From the NCBI RefSeq assembly GCF_003610295.1, contig NZ_RAPV01000002.1, positions 1-64,000 of the forward strand: a stretch of DNA of 64,000 nt, read 5' to 3'. The notes beneath the pieces are model-generated. The model did not search any database and was not told the origin of the DNA. It saw only the letters and a program-made list of their open reading frames with translations. The stretch is from Paraburkholderia sp. BL23I1N1. Lineage in GTDB: Bacteria; Pseudomonadota; Gammaproteobacteria; Burkholderiales; Burkholderiaceae. Below, one piece after another: positions 37,178 to 46,035 of the stretch. Every line of letters starts with the position of its first letter. Positions within the stretch are counted from its first letter, which is position 1. Both the position numbers and the translations under genes were made by a program.

Positions 37178-38428
37178 TTAAACCTGTGCGATGCGTTTGC
37201 TCACGAACAGCATCGCTACAAGACCGACGACTGGCCCGATGGCAAGCGTAAGAACGGCAAGCACGATTGAATGCGTCCCGCCATAGACGTGTCCGACAGC
37301 CAGAGGTGACACAGCGCTACCCATTTGCCAAATGGCGTTCGTCCAACCAGCGCTTGCTCCAGCCAGACGTTTTCCGGATGCGTCGCTCACCTGTGCCATG
37401 AGCACCGGTAGGTAACCATATGAAAACGCGCCAAGAACAGGAGCGACGATATAAAACTGCGTGACAGTCGAGCAAATGCCGAACACCACAAGAGTAATGG
37501 CAAACGCGACCAGAACCAGAATGGACATGAGTCGACGCGAGATTCCCGGCATGTCGGAAATCCAACCGAGCGTGGGTTTCGCAATGACTGCGCCGATGCC
37601 GAAAGACGCGATAATCGACCCGGCCACGACGGGAGAAATGCCGTATTGCCGTGTCATCAGTGCATTTCCCCATGCGCCGAAGCCAACAGTCGCCCAGAGA
37701 CCGCCGCAACCAGCAATGGAAAGAAATATCAGATTGCGATTGCGCAAGAGACTAAGCATCTCGTTCGCACTGTTGCGAGCCGGAGCTCGTTCGCCAACCG
37801 GGCGATTCTTGAGAAACAGAAGGGAGACGATGCCCCAGGCGAACGTGGCAATGCCGAGCATGCGAAACGCGCTGGCCCAGCCGTACTGCGCGGAAATGGT
37901 GGGCACGATTGCATTGGCGAGGACCACGGCGAGCGATGTTGCCGTCGTGTAAATGCCCATCGCTCGACCCCGGTCTCGCGTGAACCACGCAGGAATCACC
38001 TTCATCCCGGCCGAATAGTCAGCTCCGGCTGCAAAGCCCATTGCCAGTTGAATCAGAATGCCCACCGTCAACGAGGTCGTCTCGCCAAAAAAGAATGTAA
38101 AGACACCCAGCGGAAGCAAGGCGAGAGTCATCATGGCCCGACCGCCGAGAAAATCGGTCAGCATGCCTCCGATGATGTTTGCAACCACGTATCCCGCATA
38201 GAACGCCGTAACAAAGGCACCAAGAAGCGACACCTTGATACCGAGCGATGCGCCAACAGGCGCTGCGACCGTGCTCCATGCGACGCGGTCGACGTAGCTG
38301 AGAAGAAATGCTGCCCACACGATAAACAGAGCAACCCAGCGGTAGGGGCTCGCCGCTGTTACATCGACGCTTGACGCGGTCCAGTCCGCGCCCGATACGT
38401 CACTCGATGACGTCAGGTTTTTTCCCAC
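37178..38428 (-). CDS. MFS permease, anion:cation symporter (aromatic acid/phthalate type)
   Basis: 416 residues, 12 helices. SYVDRVAWSTVAAPVGASLG in helix 1, a TDFLGGRAMMTLALLPLG loop and GAFVTAFYAGYVVANIIGGM match the ACS family that carries organic anions such as phthalate, glucarate or hydroxyphenylacetate. It lies between the reductase and porin genes of the catabolic cluster, so it is most likely the inner-membrane uptake step for the same substrate. Confidence 0.85.
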   Translation of the reverse strand: MGKNLTSSSDVSGADWTASSVDVTAASPYRWVALFIVWAAFLLSYVDRVAWSTVAAPVGASLGIKVSLLGAFVTAFYAGYVVANIIGGMLTDFLGGRAMMTLALLPLGVFTFFFGETTSLTVGILIQLAMGFAAGADYSAGMKVIPAWFTRDRGRAMGIYTTATSLAVVLANAIVPTISAQYGWASAFRMLGIATFAWGIVSLLFLKNRPVGERAPARNSANEMLSLLRNRNLIFLSIAGCGGLWATVGFGAWGNALMTRQYGISPVVAGSIIASFGIGAVIAKPTLGWISDMPGISRRLMSILVLVAFAITLVVFGICSTVTQFYIVAPVLGAFSYGYLPVLMAQVSDASGKRLAGASAGWTNAIWQMGSAVSPLAVGHVYGGTHSIVLAVLTLAIGPVVGLVAMLFVSKRIAQV

Positions 38429-38528
38429 GACTCCTCCATGCAGGGCGTGCGTACGCCGCCCTTATTCTTCTTCCGTTTTGACATCCGGCACTTAAGGCGC
38501 GCCGGGCGCGTGTTGCGGGGCTGCAGCG

Positions 38529-39509
38529 TTACAGGTCCAGCACAAGCGTCCTGGATTTCGAGCGCGAGCAGCACGGTAGAAACTGGTCGTTTCGCGACTG
38601 CTCTTCCGGAGATAGGAACAGGTCTCGATGTTCCGGCTCACCGTCGAGAACGCGGGTAAGGCAGGTTCCACAAATGCCCTGCTCGCACGAAACGGGTACG
38701 TCAACTCCAGCGTCCGCGAGCGCCTGCGTCACCGTGCGGTCTGCGGGGATGGTCACCGTCTTTCCAGTGCGCGCAAGGCACACTTCAAAGCCGCCATCGG
38801 CCGACGTGTCGACGATGGGAGCCGAGAAGAACTCGTAATGCATTCGACTCTCTGGCCACCCGCTCTCGCGCGCCGCATCAAGCACCGCGGTCATGAAGCC
38901 TTGCGGCCCGCAGACATAGAGATGCGTGTCCGGGGTGGCGTCCTTGAGCAGCGCATCAAGACGAAGGCGTTGGTGCTCATCCTCGTCGTCGAAGTGATAG
39001 TGAACGCGCTCAGCCCATGACGCGTCCGCGAGCCGTTCGAGGAAAGCCGCACGCGAACGCGAGCGTGCACAGTAGTGCAGCTCGAAATCTTTACCGGTAC
39101 GGTCGAGGTGCTGTGCCATGCAAAGCAACGGAGTGAGTCCGATGCCCCCGGCCAACATCAGGTGCTTCGCAGGAACGGACGCGAGCGCGAAGTGATTGCG
39201 AGGCATACTGACGCTCAGTTCATCCCCTTCTTTAACTGCGTCGTGCATACCTGCCGAACCACCTCGCGAGTGCTCTTCGCGTAACACGGCAATTTGATAA
39301 CGCGAGCGCTCGTGGGGCGCGCTGCAAAGCGAATATTGCCGGACATGCCCCGTAGGCAAGTGGACATCGATGTGTGAGCCAGCATCGAACGCCGGCAAAT
39401 CATGACCGTCCGGACTTGCGAATTCAAAACTGACGATGCCGTCAGCCTCGATATTGCGCCGCGCAACCCGCACCATCATTGTGGAATTCTTCATGGCCAC
39501 CACCGTCAC
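38529..39509 (-). CDS. PDR/VanB-family oxygenase reductase
   Basis: About 326 residues in three parts: FMN-binding barrel with RQYSLCSAPHE, NAD-binding domain with LAGGIGLTPLLCMAQ and VCGPQGFMTAVLD, and a C-terminal plant-type [2Fe-2S] ferredoxin with CEQGICGTC plus a later Cys. It passes electrons from NADH to the Rieske oxygenase. The frame starts with GTG at 39509, overlapping the SDR stop by 4 bp; ATG 39494 is an alternative with a weak site. Order in the operon: oxygenase, SDR, reductase, permease, porin. Confidence 0.9.
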   Translation of the reverse strand: MTVVAMKNSTMMVRVARRNIEADGIVSFEFASPDGHDLPAFDAGSHIDVHLPTGHVRQYSLCSAPHERSRYQIAVLREEHSRGGSAGMHDAVKEGDELSVSMPRNHFALASVPAKHLMLAGGIGLTPLLCMAQHLDRTGKDFELHYCARSRSRAAFLERLADASWAERVHYHFDDEDEHQRLRLDALLKDATPDTHLYVCGPQGFMTAVLDAARESGWPESRMHYEFFSAPIVDTSADGGFEVCLARTGKTVTIPADRTVTQALADAGVDVPVSCEQGICGTCLTRVLDGEPEHRDLFLSPEEQSRNDQFLPCCSRSKSRTLVLDL

Positions 39510-40285
39510 ATAATCGACAAGCCGCCGTCGACCATCAGCGTGGTGCCGGTGATAAACGATGCCTCATCGCTCGCAAGCCATAGAATTGGCCATGCGACTT
39601 CCTCAGGAGACGCCCAACGTCCTAACAACGACGTGTCTTGCCTTTGTGTTTTGAGCATCTCTACACTCTTTCCAGCGGCCTGCGCCCGGTTGACGTGAAA
39701 ATCAGTCAGCGTCGAGCCCGGGCATATTGCGTTGGCACGGACACCGTGTGCAGCCTCCTCAAAGGCAAGCGTGCGAGTCATAGCGAGCATGCCGGCCTTA
39801 GTCGCATCGTAGAGACCCATGCCCTTGCGTCCGGTGACCGCGTAGCAGGACGATACGTTGACGATGCTCGCCGAACCCGCAGCACGCAACAACGGCAAAG
39901 CAGCCCTGCAATAGTTCGCGGTGCCCACCAGATTCACTGACACCATGCTTTGCCATTCTTCCGGCGTCGCGTCGGCGAGCGCGCTGTAGTTACGCATCGC
40001 GGCATTGTTGACGAGCACGTCAAGCCGGCCGAACACGCGTTCGGCAATCTCGACGGCTGCAACAGCCTGATCGGCGTTCGCCACGTCAGCGACATACGTT
40101 TGAATCCTTGCTGCGGCATCGCGGCTGAGCAAGTCGTCTGCGACGTTCGCGAGCGCTTGTGGATTTGCGTCGACGAGGACGACCGCAGCGCCTTCGTCAC
40201 AGAAAACACGTGCGGTGGATGCACCAATGCCGCCTCCGCCGCCCGTAATCAACGCGACTCTGTCTTTTAGTCTTGAACCTTGCAT
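39506..40285 (-). CDS. Classical SDR, possible dihydrodiol or alcohol dehydrogenase
   Basis: 259 residues: TGGGGGIGASTARVF cofactor motif, VNNAA, catalytic SS and the YDATK active site, and ITGTTLMVDGG near the end. Encoded between the Rieske oxygenase and its reductase, with a 4-bp overlap with the latter, so it likely acts on the oxygenase product (for example rearomatising a cis-dihydrodiol). The role is inferred from context. Confidence 0.87.
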   Translation of the reverse strand: MQGSRLKDRVALITGGGGGIGASTARVFCDEGAAVVLVDANPQALANVADDLLSRDAAARIQTYVADVANADQAVAAVEIAERVFGRLDVLVNNAAMRNYSALADATPEEWQSMVSVNLVGTANYCRAALPLLRAAGSASIVNVSSCYAVTGRKGMGLYDATKAGMLAMTRTLAFEEAAHGVRANAICPGSTLTDFHVNRAQAAGKSVEMLKTQRQDTSLLGRWASPEEVAWPILWLASDEASFITGTTLMVDGGLSIM

Positions 40286-40345
40286 CTCACGCCGGCGCGG
40301 TGCCGGCCTCCTTACGCAGAGTTGAATAATGAGCGATGAGCTCGC

Positions 40346-41623
40346 TCAGATGGAGTAAATCGGCTGGCCCTTGCCATCCGAGAGATGGATGACAGCCCAC
40401 TCCTGCGGTTTCTGGTCGCGCGGGAGCAAGGCACCGGCCGCACGCACGCGCTGCTGGTCTGCCTCGATTGCGGGCGGGTCAGTGTCAACCTGCAAAGCGG
40501 TCGCTGCTTCATAGAGCATGCGTCGAGCCATTACGATGGCGCGGTCCGTCGGCAACAGCTTCTCCTTGCTGTGGTCCTGAATGGGACCCATGCTTTCCTG
40601 CAGCGACGCGTCCTGCATCGCGAAGCCGAAGACGCCTGAATATGCGCGCTTGTCCTTTTGGGCCTGACGGTCAATCAGATAATCGTTGTCCTTGTTCGCC
40701 CTCGGACGGAACGTGCCCGGCTCGTATTCGCAGTGGATGCCCTTACCTGCGTTCAGGTCGCTCATCTCTTCCTCGGACAACGGACGGTCCGGACGGAAGT
40801 TGATACTCCACGCCCAGCAGGTGTGGTCGTCAATCGGCACCCAGACGTGACCTGCGAGTGAGTGGTCGCCAAATGGCGGAATGAGCGTGTACCACGGGAA
40901 GAGGTACTGCGTGATTCGCCAGTAGTAAGAATCGGGCTCGCCATTGCGACGCCCGAAGAGCGTGAGGCCAAACGGCTGCTTCTCGATTTCGAAGATGACG
41001 TTCCCATCCGCCTTGATGTACTCGAGCGCTTTGGTGCCTTGGTGCATCGGGTCTTCGTCGACTTCGTAGCGGTGCACGTACGAGACGTGGCTTGTGTCGA
41101 TGCCGCCTTCCATAGCCTGCAGATAGTTTGACTCCTGCAGACGTTTGGAAACGAATACGTGGTCCGCCGGCAGGTTGCACCATTCGAGGTCCGGCGGTGC
41201 CGGCTGCTTGTCTTTGGGGCCCATGTAAGCCCAGACAATACCGGCGCGCTCGATACACGGGTATGCCGTGATGCTCATGTGCTTGCACGCTTGCGGCGCG
41301 GACGGCACCTCGACGCAGTTCCCATTCCGGTCGAATTTGAGGCCGTGATACGAGCAGCGGATGCCGTTCTCCTCGTTGCGCCCGAAATAGAGCGACACAC
41401 CGCGATGCGAACAGAACTCATCAATCAGCGCCGCATTGCCGTCCGAATCCCGAAACGCCAGCAACTTTTCTCCAAGGATTTGCACACGCACTGGCGGGCA
41501 GTCTGGCTCCGCGATTTCGCTTACCAGCAGTATCGGCACCCAGTAGCGCCGCATCAGGTTACCCATTGCCGTGCCGGGACCCGTGCGCACAAGCGTTTCC
41601 GACATGTTCTTGTCCATGCTCAA
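40346..41623 (-). CDS. Rieske non-haem iron oxygenase, phthalate 4,5-dioxygenase-like
   Basis: 425 residues. The Rieske centre has Cys71, His73, Cys90 and His93 (CSHRG then CSYHGLKFD). The catalytic domain has Asp176 with His179 and His184 in GIDTSHVSYVH, the mononuclear iron site. No beta subunit is encoded, as in the alpha-only phthalate/carbazole-type oxygenases that use a PDR-type reductase, which is present here. It hydroxylates or demethylates an aromatic acid; the real substrate is unknown. It is first in the operon, divergent from the IclR regulator. Confidence 0.88.
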   Translation of the reverse strand: MSMDKNMSETLVRTGPGTAMGNLMRRYWVPILLVSEIAEPDCPPVRVQILGEKLLAFRDSDGNAALIDEFCSHRGVSLYFGRNEENGIRCSYHGLKFDRNGNCVEVPSAPQACKHMSITAYPCIERAGIVWAYMGPKDKQPAPPDLEWCNLPADHVFVSKRLQESNYLQAMEGGIDTSHVSYVHRYEVDEDPMHQGTKALEYIKADGNVIFEIEKQPFGLTLFGRRNGEPDSYYWRITQYLFPWYTLIPPFGDHSLAGHVWVPIDDHTCWAWSINFRPDRPLSEEEMSDLNAGKGIHCEYEPGTFRPRANKDNDYLIDRQAQKDKRAYSGVFGFAMQDASLQESMGPIQDHSKEKLLPTDRAIVMARRMLYEAATALQVDTDPPAIEADQQRVRAAGALLPRDQKPQEWAVIHLSDGKGQPIYSI

Positions 41624-41644
41624 ACTCCAAATCGTATGTGACGT

Positions 41645-41682
41645 TGTCCGTGTTATGAGATTGTATTCTCATTCTACGGACA
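41645..41682. promoter_or_regulatory. Nested inverted repeats in the oxygenase/IclR promoter
   Basis: Outer arms TGTCCGT (41645-41651) and ACGGACA (41676-41682) enclose inner arms ATGAGA (41655-41660) and TCTCAT (41667-41672). The site is 22 bp before the oxygenase start and about 80 bp before the IclR gene, a likely binding site of the IclR protein. Confidence 0.65.
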
Positions 41683-41763
41683 CGAAATTTGAAGTCAAGC
41701 CTCTACGAATAGGTAGTTTCTCTACAATGGCGCAGATGGCATCGCCCAAGGGGACAGCGGAAC

Positions 41764-42522
41764 ATGGAAGAAAAAAAGGGGCACGAGAGCGTTCGTGCGG
41801 TTGAGCGAGCTTTAGAAATACTTTTGGCGTTCAGGCCGGGAGATGAATCTCTAACCGTCGCTGAGTTGCTTGGGCGAGTGAATCTCAGCCGTCCGACGTT
41901 GTATCGGCTGCTAAACACATTGGAGCAGGCCGGATTCCTCGCATCGACCGGTGAACCGCAGCGGTTCCACTTGGGAAGCTCGGTGGCTCAATTAGCACAC
42001 GTCTGGCTGAGCGAACACAGAATCGCCGAGCTGGCACAGCCGGTGCTGCGCAACCTCTGGGAAGCGACGTCCGAAACCGTGGCTCTGTTTGTTCCAGACG
42101 ACACGTATCGACTTTGCGTGGCGGAACTCGAGAGTCATCAGCCGCTTAGTTTTCGGCGCGGAGTCGGCTACCGCGAAAAGCTTGTGCGCGGCGCCAGCGG
42201 CCGCACCATTCTTTCGCAGATGCGACTCACGCCCGACGAACTGACGCGTTATCTCGTCGACCCTACTCAGGATGTGTCGGCGTTGATTCAAGACATCGAA
42301 CAAATCCGTTTAAAAGGGTTCGGTACGAGTCATCACGAATTGATTGATGGCGCCGTCGCCGTCGCCGCACCGTTCTTCAACGGGGCCAATCAAGTCGCAG
42401 GCTCGCTATGCATTTTTGGTCCGAGCGTCCGGGTCACTGAGCAGCGGGTCGAGCAGTTCGCAGAGTTGCTCAAGCGCGCAACCGTCGCTTTATCTCGGCT
42501 TCTCGGCCAGCAAGTGCCCTGA
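41764..42522 (+). CDS. IclR-family regulator of the aromatic catabolic cluster
   Basis: 252 residues. Winged HTH in residues about 8-65 (VERALEILLAFRPGDESLTV, NLSRPTLYRLLNTLEQAGFL); IclR effector domain after residue 80, with GASGRTILSQM and FGTSHHELIDGAVAVAAPFF. It is divergent from the Rieske operon and shares its promoter region with the nested dyad at 41645-41682, so it is the likely local regulator, with the aromatic substrate or a product as effector. Confidence 0.87.
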   Translation: MEEKKGHESVRAVERALEILLAFRPGDESLTVAELLGRVNLSRPTLYRLLNTLEQAGFLASTGEPQRFHLGSSVAQLAHVWLSEHRIAELAQPVLRNLWEATSETVALFVPDDTYRLCVAELESHQPLSFRRGVGYREKLVRGASGRTILSQMRLTPDELTRYLVDPTQDVSALIQDIEQIRLKGFGTSHHELIDGAVAVAAPFFNGANQVAGSLCIFGPSVRVTEQRVEQFAELLKRATVALSRLLGQQVP

Positions 42523-42706
42523 GAATTTGGGACCGTGCGTGCATCGCTTGTCGTGGCATTGGCGGCAGCGGCGTCGTGATTGTCGCGTACTAAACTACTC
42601 TTACGAACCAAGGCGCCTGCTCTCTCAGGCACTTTGCATTTCAGCGCCAAGTCGCGGAACGCCTCACTTGCGCTAGACTGGCTTGAGCAACCGGAGGGAG
42701 ACCTGG

Positions 42707-42979
42707 ATGGTACGCAAGACGCTCAATGCCTCGCAGCTTCAGCAGGAGGTCAACCGGCGAATCCATCGATTGCAGGAAATCGTCGAGGATGGCGTGAAGA
42801 TTCGTGTGCCGCGCCCGCAATTGCAAGAGGCTGACAAGACAGGCTGCAACTGGAACATGACCCACTTCGGCAACGCGGTCGGCTTCGAGCGCGACATAGA
42901 GGGCGTGCTCAAGGCCGTGCGTGCGGAATACAACCTCAATACTGAAGTGAAAGACACCGGCAACCCGTTTGGGGATTAA
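42707..42979 (+). CDS. Small conserved hypothetical protein
   Basis: 90 residues from the ATG at 42707, with GGAGGGAG just upstream. The N-terminal helix (TLNASQLQQEVNRRIHRLQE) and the segment VRVPRPQLQEADKTGCNWNM-like middle are ordered and hydrophilic. I know no family; proteins like this occur in Burkholderia genomic islands. It is 184 bp after the IclR gene on the same strand. Confidence 0.65.
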   Translation: MVRKTLNASQLQQEVNRRIHRLQEIVEDGVKIRVPRPQLQEADKTGCNWNMTHFGNAVGFERDIEGVLKAVRAEYNLNTEVKDTGNPFGD

Positions 42980-43072
42980 CCGCGAAAGACATCGATTCGT
43001 TGTTCGTTTTTGATGGTGTGGGCACTAATGGTGCGCTGTCTTTGGTCGCGATGGTCAGCGGGCGAGCCCGGT

Positions 43073-43219
43073 TTGTTGTCGTTCGCAGCCGTCACGGATG
43101 AACCACCGCCGGAGATTGAAGCTGCCGGCCATGACCGGTGCATCATCCCTATCAAGCCCGAGAACATTGAAGCGTGGCTCAATCCGACCGCATCGAGCCT
43201 GGAAGCGATGTATGCCATC
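43073..43219 (+). pseudogene. SRAP/YedK-type (DUF159) gene fragment, copy A
   Basis: 49 codons (LLSFAAVTDEPPPEIEAAGH, DRCIIPIKPENIEAWLNP, SSLEAMYAI) match the C-terminal part of SOS-response-associated peptidase family proteins, which cross-link to abasic sites. The N-terminal catalytic Cys half is missing and the 3' end is unrelated, so it is a remnant. A second remnant at 63216-63410 matches it at about 88 percent of bases (by eye), with mostly synonymous differences. Confidence 0.75.
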
Positions 43220-43883
43220 TGTGCCGTTCGAACACAAGCGCATTTCCTTGAAGGAACGATAGCGCATAGCCTCTTATGCCACGGCATTCGAGCCGACGAA
43301 AGCCCTTAAACTTGGCGAAGCGCGATCCCCCGCGGATCTAGCGAATTCAGCGTGACTATTTCAACGGAACAGAAGCGCATAGTTTCGGAGCGACGCCGCA
43401 CCTTGTGAAAATATGACCCATTCACTGAAGCGGTGGTTATAGCCTCGTTGGACGCTTTGTCGGTGCAATTCGCCGCACGCAAGTGCGATCCCGACGGCGG
43501 CTTGATTGTCTCCCCATCCAAGGTCTAATCCGAGGGAAGAGCTACCCCGTGCGGACCTTCGCGCGCAGTAAATAGCAGCATCGAAGTTTCCCACACGCAC
43601 AAATGTCTTTGCCGATGCGCGGCAACTGATATGCCGGCCAGGCGACGCACCGGGATCTGACGCCATCCCTTTATTGCGTCACGTTCGCTCGCCTCCGAGC
43701 CACCAAGTAGCGCCGCGCGCGAAACCGATCTCGGCTTTTACGGGCAAACCGAGTTCGGCTTAGTCCGACGCGGCGGCGCGTTCGAAGACGTCCGGCTCAA
43801 GCTCGAATATGAGGCGTAGGGCGCGATGGACGGCGAAAGCCTCACGTCGCCAAGGCAAGTCTTGCCGGCTGCCAGGCGCGGCC
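43220..43883. other. Stretch with only gene debris
   Basis: About 660 bp between the SRAP fragment and the M50-HlyD gene. On the plus strand an open frame without a start ends at 43819 with a protein-like tail (TDLGFYGQTEFGLVRRGG, then DVRLKLEYEA). It may be the cut-off C-terminus of an unrecognised gene. Nothing else is seen. Confidence 0.45.
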
Positions 43884-45995
43884 TTACGCCCCGCTTTCCC
43901 GCTCGAACACCGACGCGAGCCACTTCAACGCTCGCCATGCGAAGCTTTGCCGCGCGCCGCCGATCGTCGCTTCCCCGACGATCTCGCGCGGCCACGCCTC
44001 GCCCGCCGGACACTCACCAATCCGCACACGGTAGGTCGCCGCGAGCGGCACGAGCTGGCGCGTGTTCGGCTGTAGTTGTACCGCCAGCGGACCGCCGTAG
44101 ATACTCGCTAGCGCAGGCAGGTCGAGCGTCGCGACGTTGACCCGATCGACAGCCGTCACCGCACAGTCCTGCGCACCCAGTTCGGGCAGCGAGGCGACGA
44201 ACGTCACGCGATCGCCCGGCGCCACGCGCGATGCGTCGTCTTCGCCGACGAACGCCTCGCCTTTGACACCCGTTGGCCCAACGATGTCGAACAGATGCTC
44301 GCCGCGCGGCAGCCAAGTGCCCGGCGCCCACGCTTCATCGGTTTGTACGAGGCCGTCGAACGGCGCGCGCAGCGTCAATTGTGCGGTTTGAGCCGTGAGC
44401 CCCGCCACCGTTTCGCGCGCCGCATCCCACTTGCGGCGCAGCGCCACCCCTTGCTCGAGCAGGCGATCGTCGAACGACTGCTGCTCGACCTGCCACCGCA
44501 GCAACGCTTCGTCGGCTTGCGCCGCTTGCAGCTTGTGCGTGAGATCGGGCGACGCCAGTACGGCAAGCACGTCGCCTGCGTGCACGCGCTGGCCGTCGTG
44601 CGCGATCGATGCATCTGCCGTCACATAAGCGGCTTCCGGGGCGTAGAGCCCTTGCGCACGCAACGGCCCGAGCACGGCCGGCGCACTAACGCCGCCATGC
44701 CACGGCAGCACCAAAAACGCGAACAGCACCGCACCCGCGACGGCCGTACGGCGCGTCTCGCGACACCAGCGCAATGCGGCGCGACGCTGCCAGCAATCTG
44801 TAATCTCGCGCACGACCGGCCGCGCGATGAACCATCCGAACTCGACGCAAAACAGGGCCAACCCCAACGCCTTGAAGAACGTGTGATAGACGACGAGCGC
44901 AATCGAGAAAAACACTGCGAGCCGATACAACCACGTCGCAAACGAAAACGCGATCAAGAAACGTCTGCGTCTAGGCGCGCATGGCTCGGGTTGTGGATCG
45001 TTGAACCCGAACAGCCGCTCATGCATCCACCAGCGGCCGAATGCGAAAGCGCGGTCGTGCAGATTGGGCATGTCGAGCCAATCGGACAGCAAAAAATAGC
45101 CGTCGAAACGCATGAACGGGCTGGCATTGATCGTCAGTGTGCCGATCCATGTCGTCGTTGCGAGCAGGAATGCCCCCGCGCGCATCGTCCCGTCGGGCAC
45201 GATACTCCAGGCGAGCGTCGCGAACGCCGCCAGCGCGAGTTCGGTCAGCATGCCGGCGGCACCGATGCGCAATCGTTCGGCGCGCCCCGGCACCTTCCAT
45301 GCTTCCGTCGTATCGGTATAGAGCACGGGCACCATCACGAGCAGCGCCACGCCCATCGTCGGCACCCGGCACCCGTAGCGATGCGCCGTGAACGCATGCC
45401 CGAATTCGTGCAGAACCTTCGCGCAACCGAGCGCGAGGCCGATGGCAACGAGCCCGCGCAGGTCGGCATAGCCGTGAAACGTGTGGATGAATTCGTCCCA
45501 CCGGCGCGAGACGAGCACGAGGCCCGTCAGCGCGGCGAGCGCGACGACAGCCCAAAAGGCCGGACGATACGCGATCTCGGCATAGCGCGCGAACCGACGC
45601 AAGAACGGCATCGGCCGCCACAGCGGAACGCGGATCATCAAGTAATGCTTGAGCAGCCACATCGCATGCGAGAGCTTGCTCGCCGCGGCGTAGCGGCCGA
45701 GCCGCCCGGTGTCGTCCGCACTCATCGAGACCAGCAAATGCTGATGATGCAGCGTCCGCACGAGCGCGTCGAAATCGTCCGGCGTCAACGTCAGCGTGGT
45801 CTCGGCATTGACCGATGCGACGATCGCCTGCGCATCGTCGAGCGGCCAGCGGGAGAGCATTTCGAACGCGGGCCAACCGATCTGAAAGAAGCGGTTGGCG
45901 GCCGGATCGTGCAGCATCCACGTGGGCGCGCCGTCGGGCGTCGTCGCACCGGGCGTCAGGCTCAGTTCTTGGCGAAGGGGCGGAAGGCGGGACAT
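43884..45995 (-). CDS. Membrane M50-type metalloprotease fused to an HlyD/lipoyl arm
   Basis: 703 residues. N-terminal about 95 residues resemble a PqqD-like winged module. The membrane part (about 145-430) holds the zinc site HEFGH at 196-200 with the third ligand in MRFDGYF (Asp298), as in site-2-type proteases. After the last helix the protein continues with a periplasmic adaptor arm: barrel and lipoyl pieces around a coiled coil (VLAVLASPDLTHKLQAAQAD, LTLRAPFDGLVQTDEAWAPG). It is the last gene of the giant-protein operon, 40 bp after the GAF-like adaptor. It may process the exported protein or form the inner-membrane base of the channel; no ABC ATPase is present. Role inferred. Confidence 0.85.
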   Translation of the reverse strand: MSRLPPLRQELSLTPGATTPDGAPTWMLHDPAANRFFQIGWPAFEMLSRWPLDDAQAIVASVNAETTLTLTPDDFDALVRTLHHQHLLVSMSADDTGRLGRYAAASKLSHAMWLLKHYLMIRVPLWRPMPFLRRFARYAEIAYRPAFWAVVALAALTGLVLVSRRWDEFIHTFHGYADLRGLVAIGLALGCAKVLHEFGHAFTAHRYGCRVPTMGVALLVMVPVLYTDTTEAWKVPGRAERLRIGAAGMLTELALAAFATLAWSIVPDGTMRAGAFLLATTTWIGTLTINASPFMRFDGYFLLSDWLDMPNLHDRAFAFGRWWMHERLFGFNDPQPEPCAPRRRRFLIAFSFATWLYRLAVFFSIALVVYHTFFKALGLALFCVEFGWFIARPVVREITDCWQRRAALRWCRETRRTAVAGAVLFAFLVLPWHGGVSAPAVLGPLRAQGLYAPEAAYVTADASIAHDGQRVHAGDVLAVLASPDLTHKLQAAQADEALLRWQVEQQSFDDRLLEQGVALRRKWDAARETVAGLTAQTAQLTLRAPFDGLVQTDEAWAPGTWLPRGEHLFDIVGPTGVKGEAFVGEDDASRVAPGDRVTFVASLPELGAQDCAVTAVDRVNVATLDLPALASIYGGPLAVQLQPNTRQLVPLAATYRVRIGECPAGEAWPREIVGEATIGGARQSFAWRALKWLASVFERESGA

Positions 45996-46035
45996 CGAAG
46001 CGCTAGATCAAGTGAGAGCGAGCGGCCAGCACGGC

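Noticed and set aside
36418..37251. 277-codon forward ORF opposite the porin
   Set aside because: Shadow frame of a clear porin gene.
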